Shown here: positions 15,672-25,900 of the stretch, piece by piece | How positions within the stretch are numbered: the stretch's first letter is position 1 | Layout of the letters: the number at the start of each line of letters is the position of its first letter | Assembly: GCF_001612885.1 (NCBI RefSeq) | Contig: NZ_BDBH01000004.1 | Location: forward strand, 806,001 to 870,000 | Source: Nocardia harenae NBRC 108248 | GTDB lineage: Bacteria; Actinomycetota; Actinomycetes; Mycobacteriales; Mycobacteriaceae | Reading direction: 5' to 3' | Length of the DNA stretch: 64,000 nucleotides | Program-made: the position numbers and the translations under genes | Notes under the pieces: model-generated | The model's database searches: none | Told to the model about the DNA's origin: nothing | What the model saw: only the letters and a program-made list of their open reading frames with translations

Positions 15672-17221
15672 CGCCCGGGCAGGAAGCGAAGCCCGCGCGC
15701 GATGCTCATCAGCACCCGCTGCCAGACCGCGGCGGGCACCAGCGGCGGGGTGTCCAGATTCAGGAACCGGGTCACCACCACCGTCTGCGGCTCGGTGTAC
15801 TTGAGCAGGCCGTCGGCGCCGTGCCTGCGCCCGACCCCGGAGCTGCCCATGCCGCCCATGGGCGCGCCGGTGGTGCCCCAGGCAGGCGCGTACCCCTCGT
15901 CCACGCAGACCGTGCCTGCCCGCAGCCGGGCGGCGATCCGCTCGCCGTCGGCCTTGGTGCGCGCCCAGACGCTGGCATTCAGCCCGTACTCGGTGTCGTT
16001 GGCCAGCCGGACCGCCTCGTCCACGCCGTCGACCGGGTAGATCGAGACCAGCGGGCCGAAGGTCTCGGCGCGGCCGCACTCCATCTCGTCGGTGACGTCG
16101 GCGAGCACCGTCGGCTCGAAGAAGAGCGGCCCGAGATCGGGGCGGGCCTTGCCGCCCGCCAGCACCGTGGCGCCCTTGGAGGTGGCGTCGGCGACGTGCT
16201 TGGTGACCGTCTCCAGCTGCGCGGCCGAGATGAGCGAGCCGATCTCGGCGGTGAAGCCGTACCCGGCGCCGAGCCGCGCGGCGCCGACCGCGCGCAGGAA
16301 CTTCTCGGTGAACTCGTCGGCGATCGAGCGCTCCACGTACAGCCGCTCGATCGAGATGCAGAGCTGCCCGGCATTGGAGAAGCAGGCGCGCACCGCGGCC
16401 CTGGCGGCGCGGTCCAGGTTCGCCCCGCGCGCCACGATCATCGGGTTCTTGCCGCCGAGCTCGGCGGAGAAGCCGATCAGCCTGCGCCCGGCCCGCTCGG
16501 CCAGGATGCGGCCGGTGGCCGAGGAGCCGGTGAACATGAGGTAGTCGCAGCCATCGGCGATCGCGGTGCCGACCTCGCTGCCCGGCCCGGGCACCACCTG
16601 CAGCAGGCCGCGCGGCAGCCCGGCCCGGTAGAGCAGGTCGGCGGCGGCCAGCGCGGAGAACGGGGTCTGGCTGTCCGGCTTGACCACGACGGCATTGCCC
16701 GCGAGCAGCGCCGGGACGGCGTCGCCGACCGAGAGCAGCATGGGGTAGTTCCACGGCGCGATCACCCCGACGACGCCCTTCGGCTGGGTCCGCACGCTCG
16801 CCCGGTTCAGCAGCGGGAACGCGCCGGGCACCGACCGCGGGCGGAGCAGCGCGGGAGCGTTGCGGGTGAACCAGCGGGCCGCGAAGAGCATGCCCATGAT
16901 CTCCTCCTGGGCCGCCCAGCGCGCCTTGCCGGTCTCGGCCTGGACGATGTCCATGAGCTCCTCGCGGTGCCGCACGAGCAGCCCACGGAACCGGTCGAGC
17001 ACGGCGGCCCGCTCGCCCGCGTCCCGTGCGGCCCAGCGGGACTGCGCGGCCCGCGCGGCGCCGAAGGCGGCCTCGACATCGGCGGCGGTGCCGACCGGGA
17101 CGGTGCCGAGCGGCTCGCCGGTGAAGGTCTCCGGGATGGCGCTGGTGCCGCGCGCGGCGGGATCATCGATCGCGGCGAGATCGCTGAGGCGGCGGAACAC
17201 AGCGGGGGCGGGAGCGGGCAT
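15668..17221 (-). CDS. gabD2: Succinate-semialdehyde dehydrogenase (NADP+)
   Basis: A 517-residue aldehyde dehydrogenase with the length and sequence character of mycobacterial GabD2, which oxidises succinate semialdehyde to succinate in the cytoplasm. The N-terminal APWNYP motif, the catalytic Glu in SAELGGKNP, the catalytic Cys in NAGQLCISIERLYVE and ETFGPLVSIYPV are all present. The ATG at 17221 is chosen because family similarity begins there; the frame is open further upstream without likeness. It stands alone, divergent from the conservon. Other aldehyde substrates are possible. Confidence 0.8.
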   Translation of the reverse strand: MPAPAPAVFRRLSDLAAIDDPAARGTSAIPETFTGEPLGTVPVGTAADVEAAFGAARAAQSRWAARDAGERAAVLDRFRGLLVRHREELMDIVQAETGKARWAAQEEIMGMLFAARWFTRNAPALLRPRSVPGAFPLLNRASVRTQPKGVVGVIAPWNYPMLLSVGDAVPALLAGNAVVVKPDSQTPFSALAAADLLYRAGLPRGLLQVVPGPGSEVGTAIADGCDYLMFTGSSATGRILAERAGRRLIGFSAELGGKNPMIVARGANLDRAARAAVRACFSNAGQLCISIERLYVERSIADEFTEKFLRAVGAARLGAGYGFTAEIGSLISAAQLETVTKHVADATSKGATVLAGGKARPDLGPLFFEPTVLADVTDEMECGRAETFGPLVSIYPVDGVDEAVRLANDTEYGLNASVWARTKADGERIAARLRAGTVCVDEGYAPAWGTTGAPMGGMGSSGVGRRHGADGLLKYTEPQTVVVTRFLNLDTPPLVPAAVWQRVLMSIARGLRFLPGR

Positions 17222-17390
17222 CGTCGGCCTCCTACTAGTCGGTAACCCCGGATGACCAGAATCTACGCCGCACCGCGCGGGATGCCCAGCCGGAGCAGGA
17301 GGCCGACCGGTCTGTCTCCGAATGTCAACTCGAGTCCCGTTCACCGGGACAGAATCGGACTACGAGTAGGTAACTGACTAGTTTTAGCGG

Positions 17391-19841
17391 ATGTTCACTG
17401 CGAGACTCGGTGTCCGAACCAGGGTGTTGGCAATCGCGCTCGTCCCGAGTCTGTCGCTCCTGGCGGTCGGTGTCGGGACCACGTCCTACCTGGTGTCGGA
17501 GTCCAACCGGACCCACGAGTGGGCGGTTCAGACGCAGGCCGCGCTGGCGGGCACCCGCGATCTGGTCGAGGGCGCGCAGGCCGAGCGGCTGGCCTCGATG
17601 GCCCGGCTCACCGGCGACAACGAAGCCGCCGCGGGCCTGGCGGCCGCGCGCGCGAAGCTGGACGGCTCGGTGCGCGCGCTGGAGTCGGCGAAGACCTCGC
17701 TCGGTGCGGTCGAGGACGACCTCGGCGATGTCGGCGGCATCGACGCCATGATGAAGTACCTCTCCCAGCTGCGCACCGCCATCGACGCCGGCCAGCTGCC
17801 CGCCGCGGACGCCTACAACTTCTTCAACCAGGTGATCGACGGCATCGTCCTCGGGTCGCAGATCTCCCAGACGCTCGCGCCGGACGCCGAGATCGGCGTC
17901 GAGCTGGCCGAGGCCATGCAGGTGCTGAAGTCGGCCGAGGCCATGTCGCGGGCGACCGCGCTCGCCGTGGCGCTGGAGTCCGGGCAGGAGACGCCCGCGG
18001 TCCCGGTCGAGGAGTTCGCCCGCCAGGTCGGCTACTACCGCATCGAGATCGGCAACCTGAGCCGGGACGTCGATCCCGAGCAGAAGGAGGTCGCCGCGGC
18101 GCTCACCAACAGCGTCTCCTGGCAGAAGCTGGACGTGGTGGAGAACGTCATCGGCTGGCGCGCGGTCACCCGCGCCGCCGCGGCGGCCGAGGGCGGCGCG
18201 AGCCCCTCGGCCCGCCCGGCCGCGCTGCCGCCGCTGCCCATGCCGAACGCCGAATGGCAGGCCGCCGCCGCGGACGTGAACCGGCAGCTCATCGACATGT
18301 GGATCGCGCAGAGCGCGCGCACCAACGGCCTCGCCGAGAACAAGGCCGACGAGGACTCGCAGAACGCGCTGCTCGCCGGCATCGGCGTCGGCACCATCAG
18401 CCTGCTCGCCATCGGCGTCTCGGTGCTGCTCGCCAACCGGATCATCCGCCGCCTCGAGCGGCTGCGCTCGGAGACGCTCACCCTGGCCGACGTCACGCTG
18501 CCGGAGATGATGCGCAAGCTGGAGAACAACGAGCCGGTCGACCCGGCCTCGGCGACCCCCCGGCTGGACTTCGGCACCGACGAGATCGGCGAGGTCGCCC
18601 AGGCCTTCGAGCACGCCGCCGGTGCGGCGGTCACCGCGGCGGTGGCCGAGGCCCGCACCCGCGAGGGCGTGAAGGCGGTCTTCCTGAACATCGCGCACCG
18701 CAGCCAGGTGGTGGTGCACCGGCAGCTGGAGATCCTGGACGAGGCCGAGCGCAAGCAGGAGGATCCGGCGCTGCTGGACACCCTGTTCCGCCTGGACCAC
18801 CTCGCCACCCGCGAGCGCCGCAATGCCGAGAACCTGATCATTCTCGGCGGCGGGCAGGTCGGGCGGCAGTGGCGCAACCCGGTCGCCATGATCGATCTGG
18901 TGCGCTCCGCCGTCGGCGAGACACTGGACTACTCCCGGGTCCGGGTCGCGCGCATGCCCCAGGTGCACGTCCTCGGCGGCGTGGTCGCCGACCTCGTGCA
19001 CCTGCTCGCCGAGCTGGTCGACAATGCCACCAGCTTCTCCCCGCCGCAGTCGCGGGTCGAGGTCACCGGCAATGTCGTCGGCCGCGGCGTGGTCGTGGAG
19101 ATCGAGGACCAGGGCATGGGCATGACCACCGGCGACATCGTGCGCACCAACCAGATGATGGCCGACCCGCCGGACTTCGGCGTCGCCTCGCTCTCCGGTG
19201 ATTCCCGGCTCGGGCTCTTCGTGGTCGCCCGGCTGGCGGCGCGGCACGACATCTCGGTCAAGCTCGTCGAGTCCGATTACGGCGGGATCAGGGCCATCGT
19301 GCTCATCCCGTCGGCACTGCTCGCGGGCGCGGTGCCGGACGGCCAGGCCACCAGTACGCCCGCCGTCGGCCGGCCGGCCCCGGTGGCCGCGCTGGAACCG
19401 CCGGCGCGGCACGCGGAGCCGGCGGCGAGCGCCCCGCTCCCGGCCGCCACGCTGGTCGCCGACCCACCGATGGAGACGCAGACCTTCCGCCCGCCGGTCG
19501 AGTCGCAGCCCTACCGGCCCCCGGAGGCGCCCGCCTACACCGGCGAGCGGCCGCGCCCGTACACCCCCGCGCCGACCCCGCCGCCGGTCTCGCAGCCCCC
19601 CGCCGCCCAGCCGCTGCTGCAGGACGGCAGGCCCGCGCTGCCGCGCCGCAACCGGCAGGCGAATCTGAACCCGCAGCTCGAACGCGACCCGGAGCCGACG
19701 ACGCAGACCCGTGCGCCGGAACGCCCTCGGCTCACCGCGGAGCAGGCCCGAGATCTGATCTCGGCCATCGAGAACGGGACCCGACAGGGACGCAAGCCGC
19801 TCAGCGGTGACGCGTCCGGTAACGACAGACAGGAAGGCTGA
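17391..19841 (+). CDS. Conservon sensor-kinase-like protein (CvnA type)
   Basis: An 816-residue membrane histidine-kinase-like protein, first gene of a conservon and similar in order to mycobacterial Rv3365c. A transmembrane helix lies at about 13-34, followed by a nitrate/nitrite-sensing-type extracellular helical domain to about 320, and a second helix near 327-347. The cytoplasmic ATPase domain has N-box LAELVDNATSFSPP and G-box DQGMGMT and LGLFVVARLA. A Pro-rich tail of about 170 residues follows. CvnA proteins signal through the associated roadblock and GTPase partners; classical phosphotransfer has not been shown in the family. Confidence 0.85.
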   Translation: MFTARLGVRTRVLAIALVPSLSLLAVGVGTTSYLVSESNRTHEWAVQTQAALAGTRDLVEGAQAERLASMARLTGDNEAAAGLAAARAKLDGSVRALESAKTSLGAVEDDLGDVGGIDAMMKYLSQLRTAIDAGQLPAADAYNFFNQVIDGIVLGSQISQTLAPDAEIGVELAEAMQVLKSAEAMSRATALAVALESGQETPAVPVEEFARQVGYYRIEIGNLSRDVDPEQKEVAAALTNSVSWQKLDVVENVIGWRAVTRAAAAAEGGASPSARPAALPPLPMPNAEWQAAAADVNRQLIDMWIAQSARTNGLAENKADEDSQNALLAGIGVGTISLLAIGVSVLLANRIIRRLERLRSETLTLADVTLPEMMRKLENNEPVDPASATPRLDFGTDEIGEVAQAFEHAAGAAVTAAVAEARTREGVKAVFLNIAHRSQVVVHRQLEILDEAERKQEDPALLDTLFRLDHLATRERRNAENLIILGGGQVGRQWRNPVAMIDLVRSAVGETLDYSRVRVARMPQVHVLGGVVADLVHLLAELVDNATSFSPPQSRVEVTGNVVGRGVVVEIEDQGMGMTTGDIVRTNQMMADPPDFGVASLSGDSRLGLFVVARLAARHDISVKLVESDYGGIRAIVLIPSALLAGAVPDGQATSTPAVGRPAPVAALEPPARHAEPAASAPLPAATLVADPPMETQTFRPPVESQPYRPPEAPAYTGERPRPYTPAPTPPPVSQPPAAQPLLQDGRPALPRRNRQANLNPQLERDPEPTTQTRAPERPRLTAEQARDLISAIENGTRQGRKPLSGDASGNDRQEG

Positions 19842-19842
19842 G

Positions 19843-20250
19843 GTGAACTCTCCCAACCCCGGCGATCTCAACTGGCTTCTCGACGACCTCGTCGACCGAC
19901 TGGCCGGTGTCCGGCACGTGGTGGTGCTCTCCACCGACGGCCTCCTGCTCGGTCGCTCGAACGCGCTCACCCAGGAGGACGCCGAGCACTTCGCCGCCAT
20001 GTCGTCCACGCTCTACGGCCTGGCCCGCAGCGCCGGGGCCCGCTTCGAGGGTGGCGGAGTCCGCCAGGCCATGATCGAGCTCGACCGGGCCGTTCTGTTC
20101 GTGACCTCGGCGGGCAGCAACGCGTGTCTCGCGCTCCAGGCGAATGATTCCGCGAATCTCGGTATGGTCGCCTACGAGATGAACCTCACCGTCCAGCGGG
20201 TCGGCAACTACCTGTCGACCACACCGCGCCATCGATTGGCCGAGCTCTAG
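19843..20250 (+). CDS. Roadblock/LC7 protein (CvnB type)
   Basis: A 135-residue roadblock/LC7-domain protein, second gene of the conservon. The fold is seen as LLDDLVDRLAGVRHVVVLSTDGLLLGRS, the helix AEHFAAMSSTLYGLARSAG, and the strand AVLFVTSAGSNACLALQA. Roadblock proteins usually act as regulators or GTPase-activating partners of small GTPases; here the GTPase is the fourth gene. The GTG at 19843, one base after the cvnA stop and preceded by AGGAAG, is chosen over an in-frame ATG at 19807 inside cvnA. Confidence 0.85.
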   Translation: MNSPNPGDLNWLLDDLVDRLAGVRHVVVLSTDGLLLGRSNALTQEDAEHFAAMSSTLYGLARSAGARFEGGGVRQAMIELDRAVLFVTSAGSNACLALQANDSANLGMVAYEMNLTVQRVGNYLSTTPRHRLAEL

Positions 20251-20257
20251 GACCGCG

Positions 20258-20632
20258 ATGACACGACAGGGCGAGCACTGGTTCGACGAAGCGGCCGGTC
20301 CGCTGGTCCGCCCGTACGCACTCACTCGGGGTCGCACCATGGGTGCGGCCCACGACCTGGACATGCTGACGGTCGTGGTAGTCACCTACCCGGCCCCGGT
20401 CCTGCGCCGGGTCGAGCCCGAATACGCGGAAATCGTTCGCCTGTGCGCGGTTCCGCAGTCCGTGGCCGAGGTCTCTGCAACACTGAAGCTACCTCTGGCT
20501 GTGACGAAGATCCTCGTCGGTGATCTGATCAGCGAGAACCACCTGATCTTCCGGGCGCCGGTTCAAGCAGACGCCGGGCCCGGCGACATCAACATTTTGC
20601 GAGCGGTGCTGGATGGAATCCGAAGAATTTGA
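20258..20632 (+). CDS. DUF742 protein (CvnC type)
   Basis: A 124-residue DUF742 protein, third conservon gene. The family opening is visible as WFDEAAGPLVRPYALTRGRT. A winged-helix-like core follows (EIVRLCAVPQSVAEVSATLKLPLAVTKILVGDLI), and the C-terminus is ILRAVLDGIRRI. It is thought to be an adaptor between the sensor and the GTPase. It lies 7 nt after the roadblock gene, and its 3' end overlaps the GTPase gene by 20 nt. Confidence 0.85.
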   Translation: MTRQGEHWFDEAAGPLVRPYALTRGRTMGAAHDLDMLTVVVVTYPAPVLRRVEPEYAEIVRLCAVPQSVAEVSATLKLPLAVTKILVGDLISENHLIFRAPVQADAGPGDINILRAVLDGIRRI

Positions 20633-21224
20633 CCCGAACCGGCAGGGCGCCGGCGTCCCCAACCTGGCGGCCTCCGTCAAGATCCTGATCGCGGGAGGGT
20701 TCGGCGTCGGCAAGACGACGATGGTCTCCGCGATCAGCGAGATCGCGCCGCTGCGCACCGAGGAGCTGATCACCGAGGTCAGCACCGGGGTGGACGATCT
20801 GTCCGGGGTGGAGCAGAAGTCGACCACCACGGTGGCGCTGGACTTCGGCCGCATCTCGATCGACCGGGATCTGGTGCTCTACCTGTTCGGCACGCCGGGG
20901 CAGGACCGATTCTGGTTCCTCTGGGACGAGCTGGCCCGCGGCGCGCTCGGCGCCGTCGTGCTGGCCGACACCCGCAGGCTGGGCAACTCGTTCGCGGCGA
21001 TCGACTACTTCGAGCGCCGCGGGCTGCCCTTCATCGTCGGCGTGAACTGCTTCGACGGGGCGCCCAGCTACAGCGAGGACGAGGTGCGCGACGCGCTCGA
21101 CCTGGATCCGGGCACCCCGGTGCTGCTCTGCGACGCGCGCTCACGGCAGTCGTCGAAGACGGTGCTGCTCACGCTCGTCGAGCACCTGATCGCGCGGGCG
21201 AACCGGGCCCCGGTCCCGGGCTGA
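20613..21224 (+). CDS. Conservon small GTPase (CvnD type)
   Basis: A 203-residue Ras-like ATP/GTP-binding protein, fourth conservon gene. The P-loop is GGFGVGKTT near residues 28-36, switch II is FGTPGQDRFWFLWDEL near 90-105, and the base-recognition region appears as VGVNCFDG, a departure from the classical NKxD that is usual in this family. It is predicted to cycle between nucleotide states under control of the roadblock partner at the membrane. The start lies within the DUF742 gene. Confidence 0.85.
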   Translation: MESEEFDPNRQGAGVPNLAASVKILIAGGFGVGKTTMVSAISEIAPLRTEELITEVSTGVDDLSGVEQKSTTTVALDFGRISIDRDLVLYLFGTPGQDRFWFLWDELARGALGAVVLADTRRLGNSFAAIDYFERRGLPFIVGVNCFDGAPSYSEDEVRDALDLDPGTPVLLCDARSRQSSKTVLLTLVEHLIARANRAPVPG

Positions 21225-21298
21225 GCGTTCGTCGCGTCGCGCGGGCCGCACGGCTGTGCCCGCCGCCGCGCGAGCCCGGCCTGCGCGGACCTGCCGGG

Positions 21299-21694
21299 TC
21301 AGAGCAGCCCGCCCCCGGCCGCCAGGTCGTCGAAGAGAAGCTGGTCGACCGGGGGCACCCGCGGCCGGTCGGCGTAGCCGAACCAGGCCACCTCGTCGAT
21401 CTCCGCGCTGGCGGTGATGGTGCCGCGGTAGTCGGCGGTGTAGCAGGCCATCCGCACCAGCGCGGCGCCGTCGGGCGCCTCGTAGGTGCCGACGTGCCGC
21501 AGGCTCTCCGGCAGCAGCGCGACGGTGAGCTCCTCGGTGATCTCGCGCAGCAGCGTCTGCTCGTCGCTCTCCCCCGCCTCGCGCTTGCCGCCGGGCACGT
21601 AGAAGACGTCCTTGCCGCGTGGCCGCGCGCAGAGCACCCTGCCCTCGTGCACCCGCACCCACGCCACGGTGTCGATCAGTCTCCGCTCCGCCAC
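21299..21694 (-). CDS. NUDIX hydrolase
   Basis: A 131-residue NUDIX-domain pyrophosphohydrolase. The Nudix box (Gx5Ex7REUxEE) runs from GGKREAGES to REITEEL at about residues 36-57, with all metal-binding glutamates present. Short NUDIX proteins of this size hydrolyse nucleoside diphosphate-linked compounds, including oxidised nucleotides; the substrate cannot be told. It is convergent with the conservon (75 nt between stops, with only a weak hairpin) and divergent from the toxin island. Confidence 0.8.
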   Translation of the reverse strand: MAERRLIDTVAWVRVHEGRVLCARPRGKDVFYVPGGKREAGESDEQTLLREITEELTVALLPESLRHVGTYEAPDGAALVRMACYTADYRGTITASAEIDEVAWFGYADRPRVPPVDQLLFDDLAAGGGLL

Positions 21695-21911
21695 CGGCGC
21701 AGCCTATCGGCCGCCGGCCGGTGCCGGTGGATCCGGGCGGCGGGGACGAATTCTCCCGCGCGCTCGAACAGCTCGCTTCGAAGCCCCCGGAATTCGGGGC
21801 ACAGCTCTTATTCGGTGCCGCGGAATACAATTCCGCGGCTCCTCCGCTTCCGATGCGGCGGTTTTCCCGGGTACCATTTTCGCAGATCCACGGGGAGGCG
21901 GGTGGCGCACG

Positions 21912-22295
21912 ATGGCGGAATCCGGCGGCGGCTGTACCGCACTGCGCGCTGAAATCGCCTCCTTCTACAGTGGTTTCGGCGAAGCGAACAGCTTGATGTC
22001 GGCATTCCGATCGGCGGCGCTGCTGATTCCGATCACCGCCGATGATCAGCTCGTGACCAGCAGGTTCGGCGGCATCGACTGGGTGTGCGCGTTCACCAGC
22101 GAACACGAATACGCGCGCTATGTGCTCAGCCGCGGTTACGACGACGCGACGACGTATCGGTACCACACCCTGCTCGGCGGGCGCGTCGCGGATTGGTTCG
22201 ATTCCCGGGCCGCGCATCCGACCGGCGTCGTCGTCGATATCGCGGGCACGGCGCCGATGGCATTTCCACCCGAAATCCAGGAGGGGGCGGAGTAG
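21912..22295 (+). CDS. SseB-like domain protein at toxin locus
   Basis: A 127-residue protein resembling the SseB N-terminal domain (PF07179-like): AFRSAALLIPITADDQLV, then WVCAFTSEHEYARYVLSRG, then TGVVVDIAGTAPMAFPPE. Such small proteins commonly accompany WXG100-type and other polymorphic toxin genes in actinomycetes, where their role is unproven. Its stop abuts the GTG of the next gene without a gap, so the two are coupled. About 200 nt upstream show no gene. Confidence 0.6.
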   Translation: MAESGGGCTALRAEIASFYSGFGEANSLMSAFRSAALLIPITADDQLVTSRFGGIDWVCAFTSEHEYARYVLSRGYDDATTYRYHTLLGGRVADWFDSRAAHPTGVVVDIAGTAPMAFPPEIQEGAE

Positions 22296-22937
22296 GTGAC
22301 GACCGTACAGGCCGATCCGGTCGCGCTGCAGCAGACCGCGCAGGGCATCACCGGCATGATCGGAGTGCTGACCGATCTCGGGATCAAGGAGACCGCCGCC
22401 TCCGGCCGCGGCTTCTCGCTGCTCACGATGGCGCCGCTGGAGGCGGGCAGTGCCGAGGTGCAGGAGAGCTTCGAGAACTACTGCTCGCGCTGGTCGTGGG
22501 GAGTGCGGTCCCTGGTGCAGGCGGGCAACGAGATCGCCGTGGCGCTCGGGCTGGCGGCCGGGCGTTACCACATGATGGAGTCCAAGACCTCCGACATGTT
22601 CAAGACCATGTGGACCCACACCATGGGCAACCCGCACCTCACCAGGGACGAGATCGAGCAGCGCTCCTGGGAGGAGACGCTCGCCGACAACCCGGTGAAC
22701 CAGGTACTGAACGCCGACTACAGCCGCGAGTCCTTCGAGGACGCCGCCGTCACCGTGGATCGGAACTGGCGGGTGGTGCAGGAGGTGGGGCCGCAGGCCG
22801 CGGCGAACCTGTCCGTGCTCGGCAATCCGCTGCTGGTCCCGGTGGTCTCCGACGCCACCGGCGAGACCCCGGCCTGGGACACCGACGCCACCGAAAGGGC
22901 CGCCGAGATCATGGCACCCGAGACGCCGCAGGGGTGA
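22296..22937 (+). CDS. WXG-like type VII partner protein
   Basis: A 213-residue, mostly helical protein with the layout of WXG100-superfamily partner proteins. The N-terminal ADPVALQQTAQGI helix and a central W-x-G-like turn (SRWSWGVRSLVQAGNEIAVALG) are followed by an extended charged C-terminus. It probably pairs with the N-terminal helical domain of the adjacent large toxin for export or chaperoning. It starts immediately after the SseB-like gene and ends 7 nt before the toxin GTG. The family assignment is by pattern and context. Confidence 0.55.
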   Translation: MTTVQADPVALQQTAQGITGMIGVLTDLGIKETAASGRGFSLLTMAPLEAGSAEVQESFENYCSRWSWGVRSLVQAGNEIAVALGLAAGRYHMMESKTSDMFKTMWTHTMGNPHLTRDEIEQRSWEETLADNPVNQVLNADYSRESFEDAAVTVDRNWRVVQEVGPQAAANLSVLGNPLLVPVVSDATGETPAWDTDATERAAEIMAPETPQG

Positions 22938-22944
22938 CCGCCGC

Positions 22945-25900
22945 GTGGGCTGGAATCCCATCGATGCCGCGGGCGATTTCGTCAACAACGCCGCGGAGGT
23001 CGTGGAAGGCGCCTGGGAGGAGGGCACCGAGACGCTCGGCGAACTCACCGACGACGCGCTCGACGTGCTCGCCGACGGCGCCGAACTCGTCGGGCTGGAC
23101 GGCGCCGCCGAGGCGCTCGACGACTTCGGCGACCAGATCTCGTCCGCGCTCGGCGGCGAACTCGAGGAGCGGCAACTCGGCGAGACCAGCGACCCCAGGG
23201 AGCTGATCCGCGGCGAGCCGGAGACCATCGGCGAGACCGCGACCACGCTCGGCACCATGGCCGACGCGGTCGAGCAGACCGGGACCGGGCTGCGCTCCAT
23301 CGACGCGGGCGACTGGACCGGCGAGGGCCGCGACGGCTTCGACGCCGCGTTCGACCCGCAGCCCGGGCTCTGGTTCGAGGCCGCCGACGCCTTCACCGAC
23401 GCCACCGCCGCGCTCGTGGCGTGGGGCTACGCGGTGGAGACCGCGCAGCGGCTGGCCGCCGACGCCATCGCCGAGTGGGACGCGGCGATCGCCGAGGAGC
23501 GGAGCCGGAAGGAGTGGTGGAACGGGCTGCCCACCGACACCCGCGCCGTCACCCCGCTGGTCGACACCTGGTCGAGCCGGTACCGCGCGGCGCTGGACAT
23601 CCTGCAGCGCGCCCGCACCGACCGCGATATCGCCGCCGAGCGCACCGGCTCGGCGATCGTGACCGCCATGGAGGCGGCGCCGACCGAGCCGCCGTTCACC
23701 TCCCGGATGGGCGCGAACATCGAGGACGGGTTCGATATCGCCAACTACGCCGGGCTCAGCTTCACCGACGGGCTGCTCACCGGCTTCACCGGCATCGTTC
23801 AGTTCGTCCGCCAGGTGAACCCGACCGACACCTACAACCTGACGCACCCCGCCGACTACATGGCGAATATGAGCACCATGGCGACCGGGCTCGTCGTGCT
23901 GGCGGCGGATCCGGCGGGGGCGGTGGACGCCATGCTCACCGAGGCGCGCGCCAATCCGTTCGAGTTCACCGGTGCGCTCACCAGCGAGCTGATCCTCAGC
24001 GCCGCCACGGGTGGGGCGGGGGCGGCACGGACGCCGCTCTCGCTGCTGAACCGGGTGCGGAGTGCGATTCCGGGGCGGGGGGTTCCGGAGCTGCCGGGGC
24101 CGGGGATCCGGCCGGGTGGGTTGCCGGATGGCGGGGGGCCGCCGCCGCGGGCCGGGTTCGGGGATCGGCGGCCGGGGTCTCCTTCAGCCGATTCCCCGCT
24201 CCCGGATTCGCGTTCACCGGATGGTGGTTCGGGGCCCGAGGGGCGGGCGGGCGCGCCGGAATCCGCTCGGCCGGAGTCGCCGGTCGAGGCGGGGCCGAGT
24301 GATCGGCCTGTTCGCTCCGAGCCGGAGGGGCAGGATCAGCCCGCCGATGCCGCTCCGGGTCTCGGTGACACCGGGTCGCCGCCCGATCGCTCCCCCGATG
24401 CCGATGCCGGTGGCGGCGGGCCGGATCCGCGGCCGGATCCGCCCGCGCAGCCGACGCCCGATCGTGGTGATGCCGGTGCCGGATCAGGGCCGGATCAGGG
24501 CGGGCGGGGTGATGATCCGCCCGATCCGGAGCCGGATACGTATACGCCGCCCGAGCGGCCGGATCCGCCCGAGCGGGTGGATCGCCCGGCGGATCGGGCG
24601 GACACGGAGGGTCCGGGTTCCGATGCGCCCCGCGCGGATCCCCCCGATTCCCCCGCCGCCCGTCCGGATTCGGATGGTCCGACGACCCGACCGGATGGGG
24701 ACACCCCGGCCAGGGGTGATACGGATAGTCAGGCAGACGGACCTGATTCGGACGCGCCGGCGCGATCCGGCCCGGATTCCGATGGGACCCAGCCGGCTCC
24801 GGAGGGAACCTCCCGGCCGGACGCGGACGCACCGGCCAGGTCCGACCTCGGCGATCAGGTGACCCGTCCGGATCCGGACTCCGGCGCACCGGCACGAGCG
24901 GACGCGGATACCCGAACCACCCGATCCGACCCGGACACCACCGGCACCGCCCCGACAGCGGTGCACTCCCCCGCCACCACCGCCAACACCCCGCCCGCCG
25001 GCCGGCCGGACACCCCCAACACCCCGCACGCCGCCCGGCCGGACACCCCCAACACCACGCAACGCTCCCCGGTCGACCCGGATCCGCCACGCCGCCCCGA
25101 CCCATCCCCCGCGCGCCCGGAGCCCGACCGCACCCCCCGAGCCGGCGCGGACCCCACCCCCCGCCGCCCCGACATCACCGCCGACAACCGGAACTCCCCT
25201 GCCGGATCCCGCCCCCCGACCGCCGATTCCCACGCTCCGCGCACGACTGATCCCGACAGCCCGCGCACCACCGATCCGGACGCCCCCCGCACCACCGATC
25301 CGGACGCCCCCCGCACCACCGATCCGGATACCCCCCGCACCACTGATCCCGATACTCCCCACGCAACGGAACCGGAACCCCCCGCCCGCGACACCCCGGG
25401 CGACCCGGTAACCCAGCGCGCCGCCGACGACGCCGACATCCCCGACAACGCCCGCTCCGGCGACCCCGCCGACAACCGCGACCCCTCGCAGACCACCGAG
25501 TGCGGCGACCCGGTGGACGTGGCCACCGGCGAATTCCTCCTCCCCACAGTCGATCTCGACCTCCCCGGCACACTCCCCCTCACCCTCACCCGCAGGCACC
25601 GCTCGAACTACCGCCACGGCCGCTGGTTCGGCACCTCCTGGTCCTCGACCTTCGACATGCGGCTGATCGTCGACACCGACGGCGTCACCGTCGTCGCCGA
25701 GGACGGCATGCTCCTCGCCTTTCCGCACCCCGCCCCGGACACCCCCGCTCGCCCCCGGCACGGCGGCTCCCGCTGGACCTGCAGCCGCGCCGAGACCGGC
25801 ACCTACCGCGTCCACGACCCCGGCCGCGAGATCACCTGGCACTTCGCCCCCGAACCCACCCTCGCCGGTCTCGACGCCCGCCACGGCAACTACGCCGTCT

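Noticed and set aside
17325..20009. An 894-codon minus-strand frame opposite the conservon sensor gene
   Set aside because: No domains are recognisable. The plus strand encodes a CvnA protein with ATPase motifs in operon order.
21225..21298. A terminator after the conservon GTPase gene
   Set aside because: Only a weak GCGGGC/GCCCGC pairing with an 11-nt loop is visible, too poor to call.
25237..25370. Short regular DNA repeats that could suggest a CRISPR array
   Set aside because: The repeats are in-frame codons for DPDAPRTT-like units within the Rhs linker, with no unique spacers and no cas genes.
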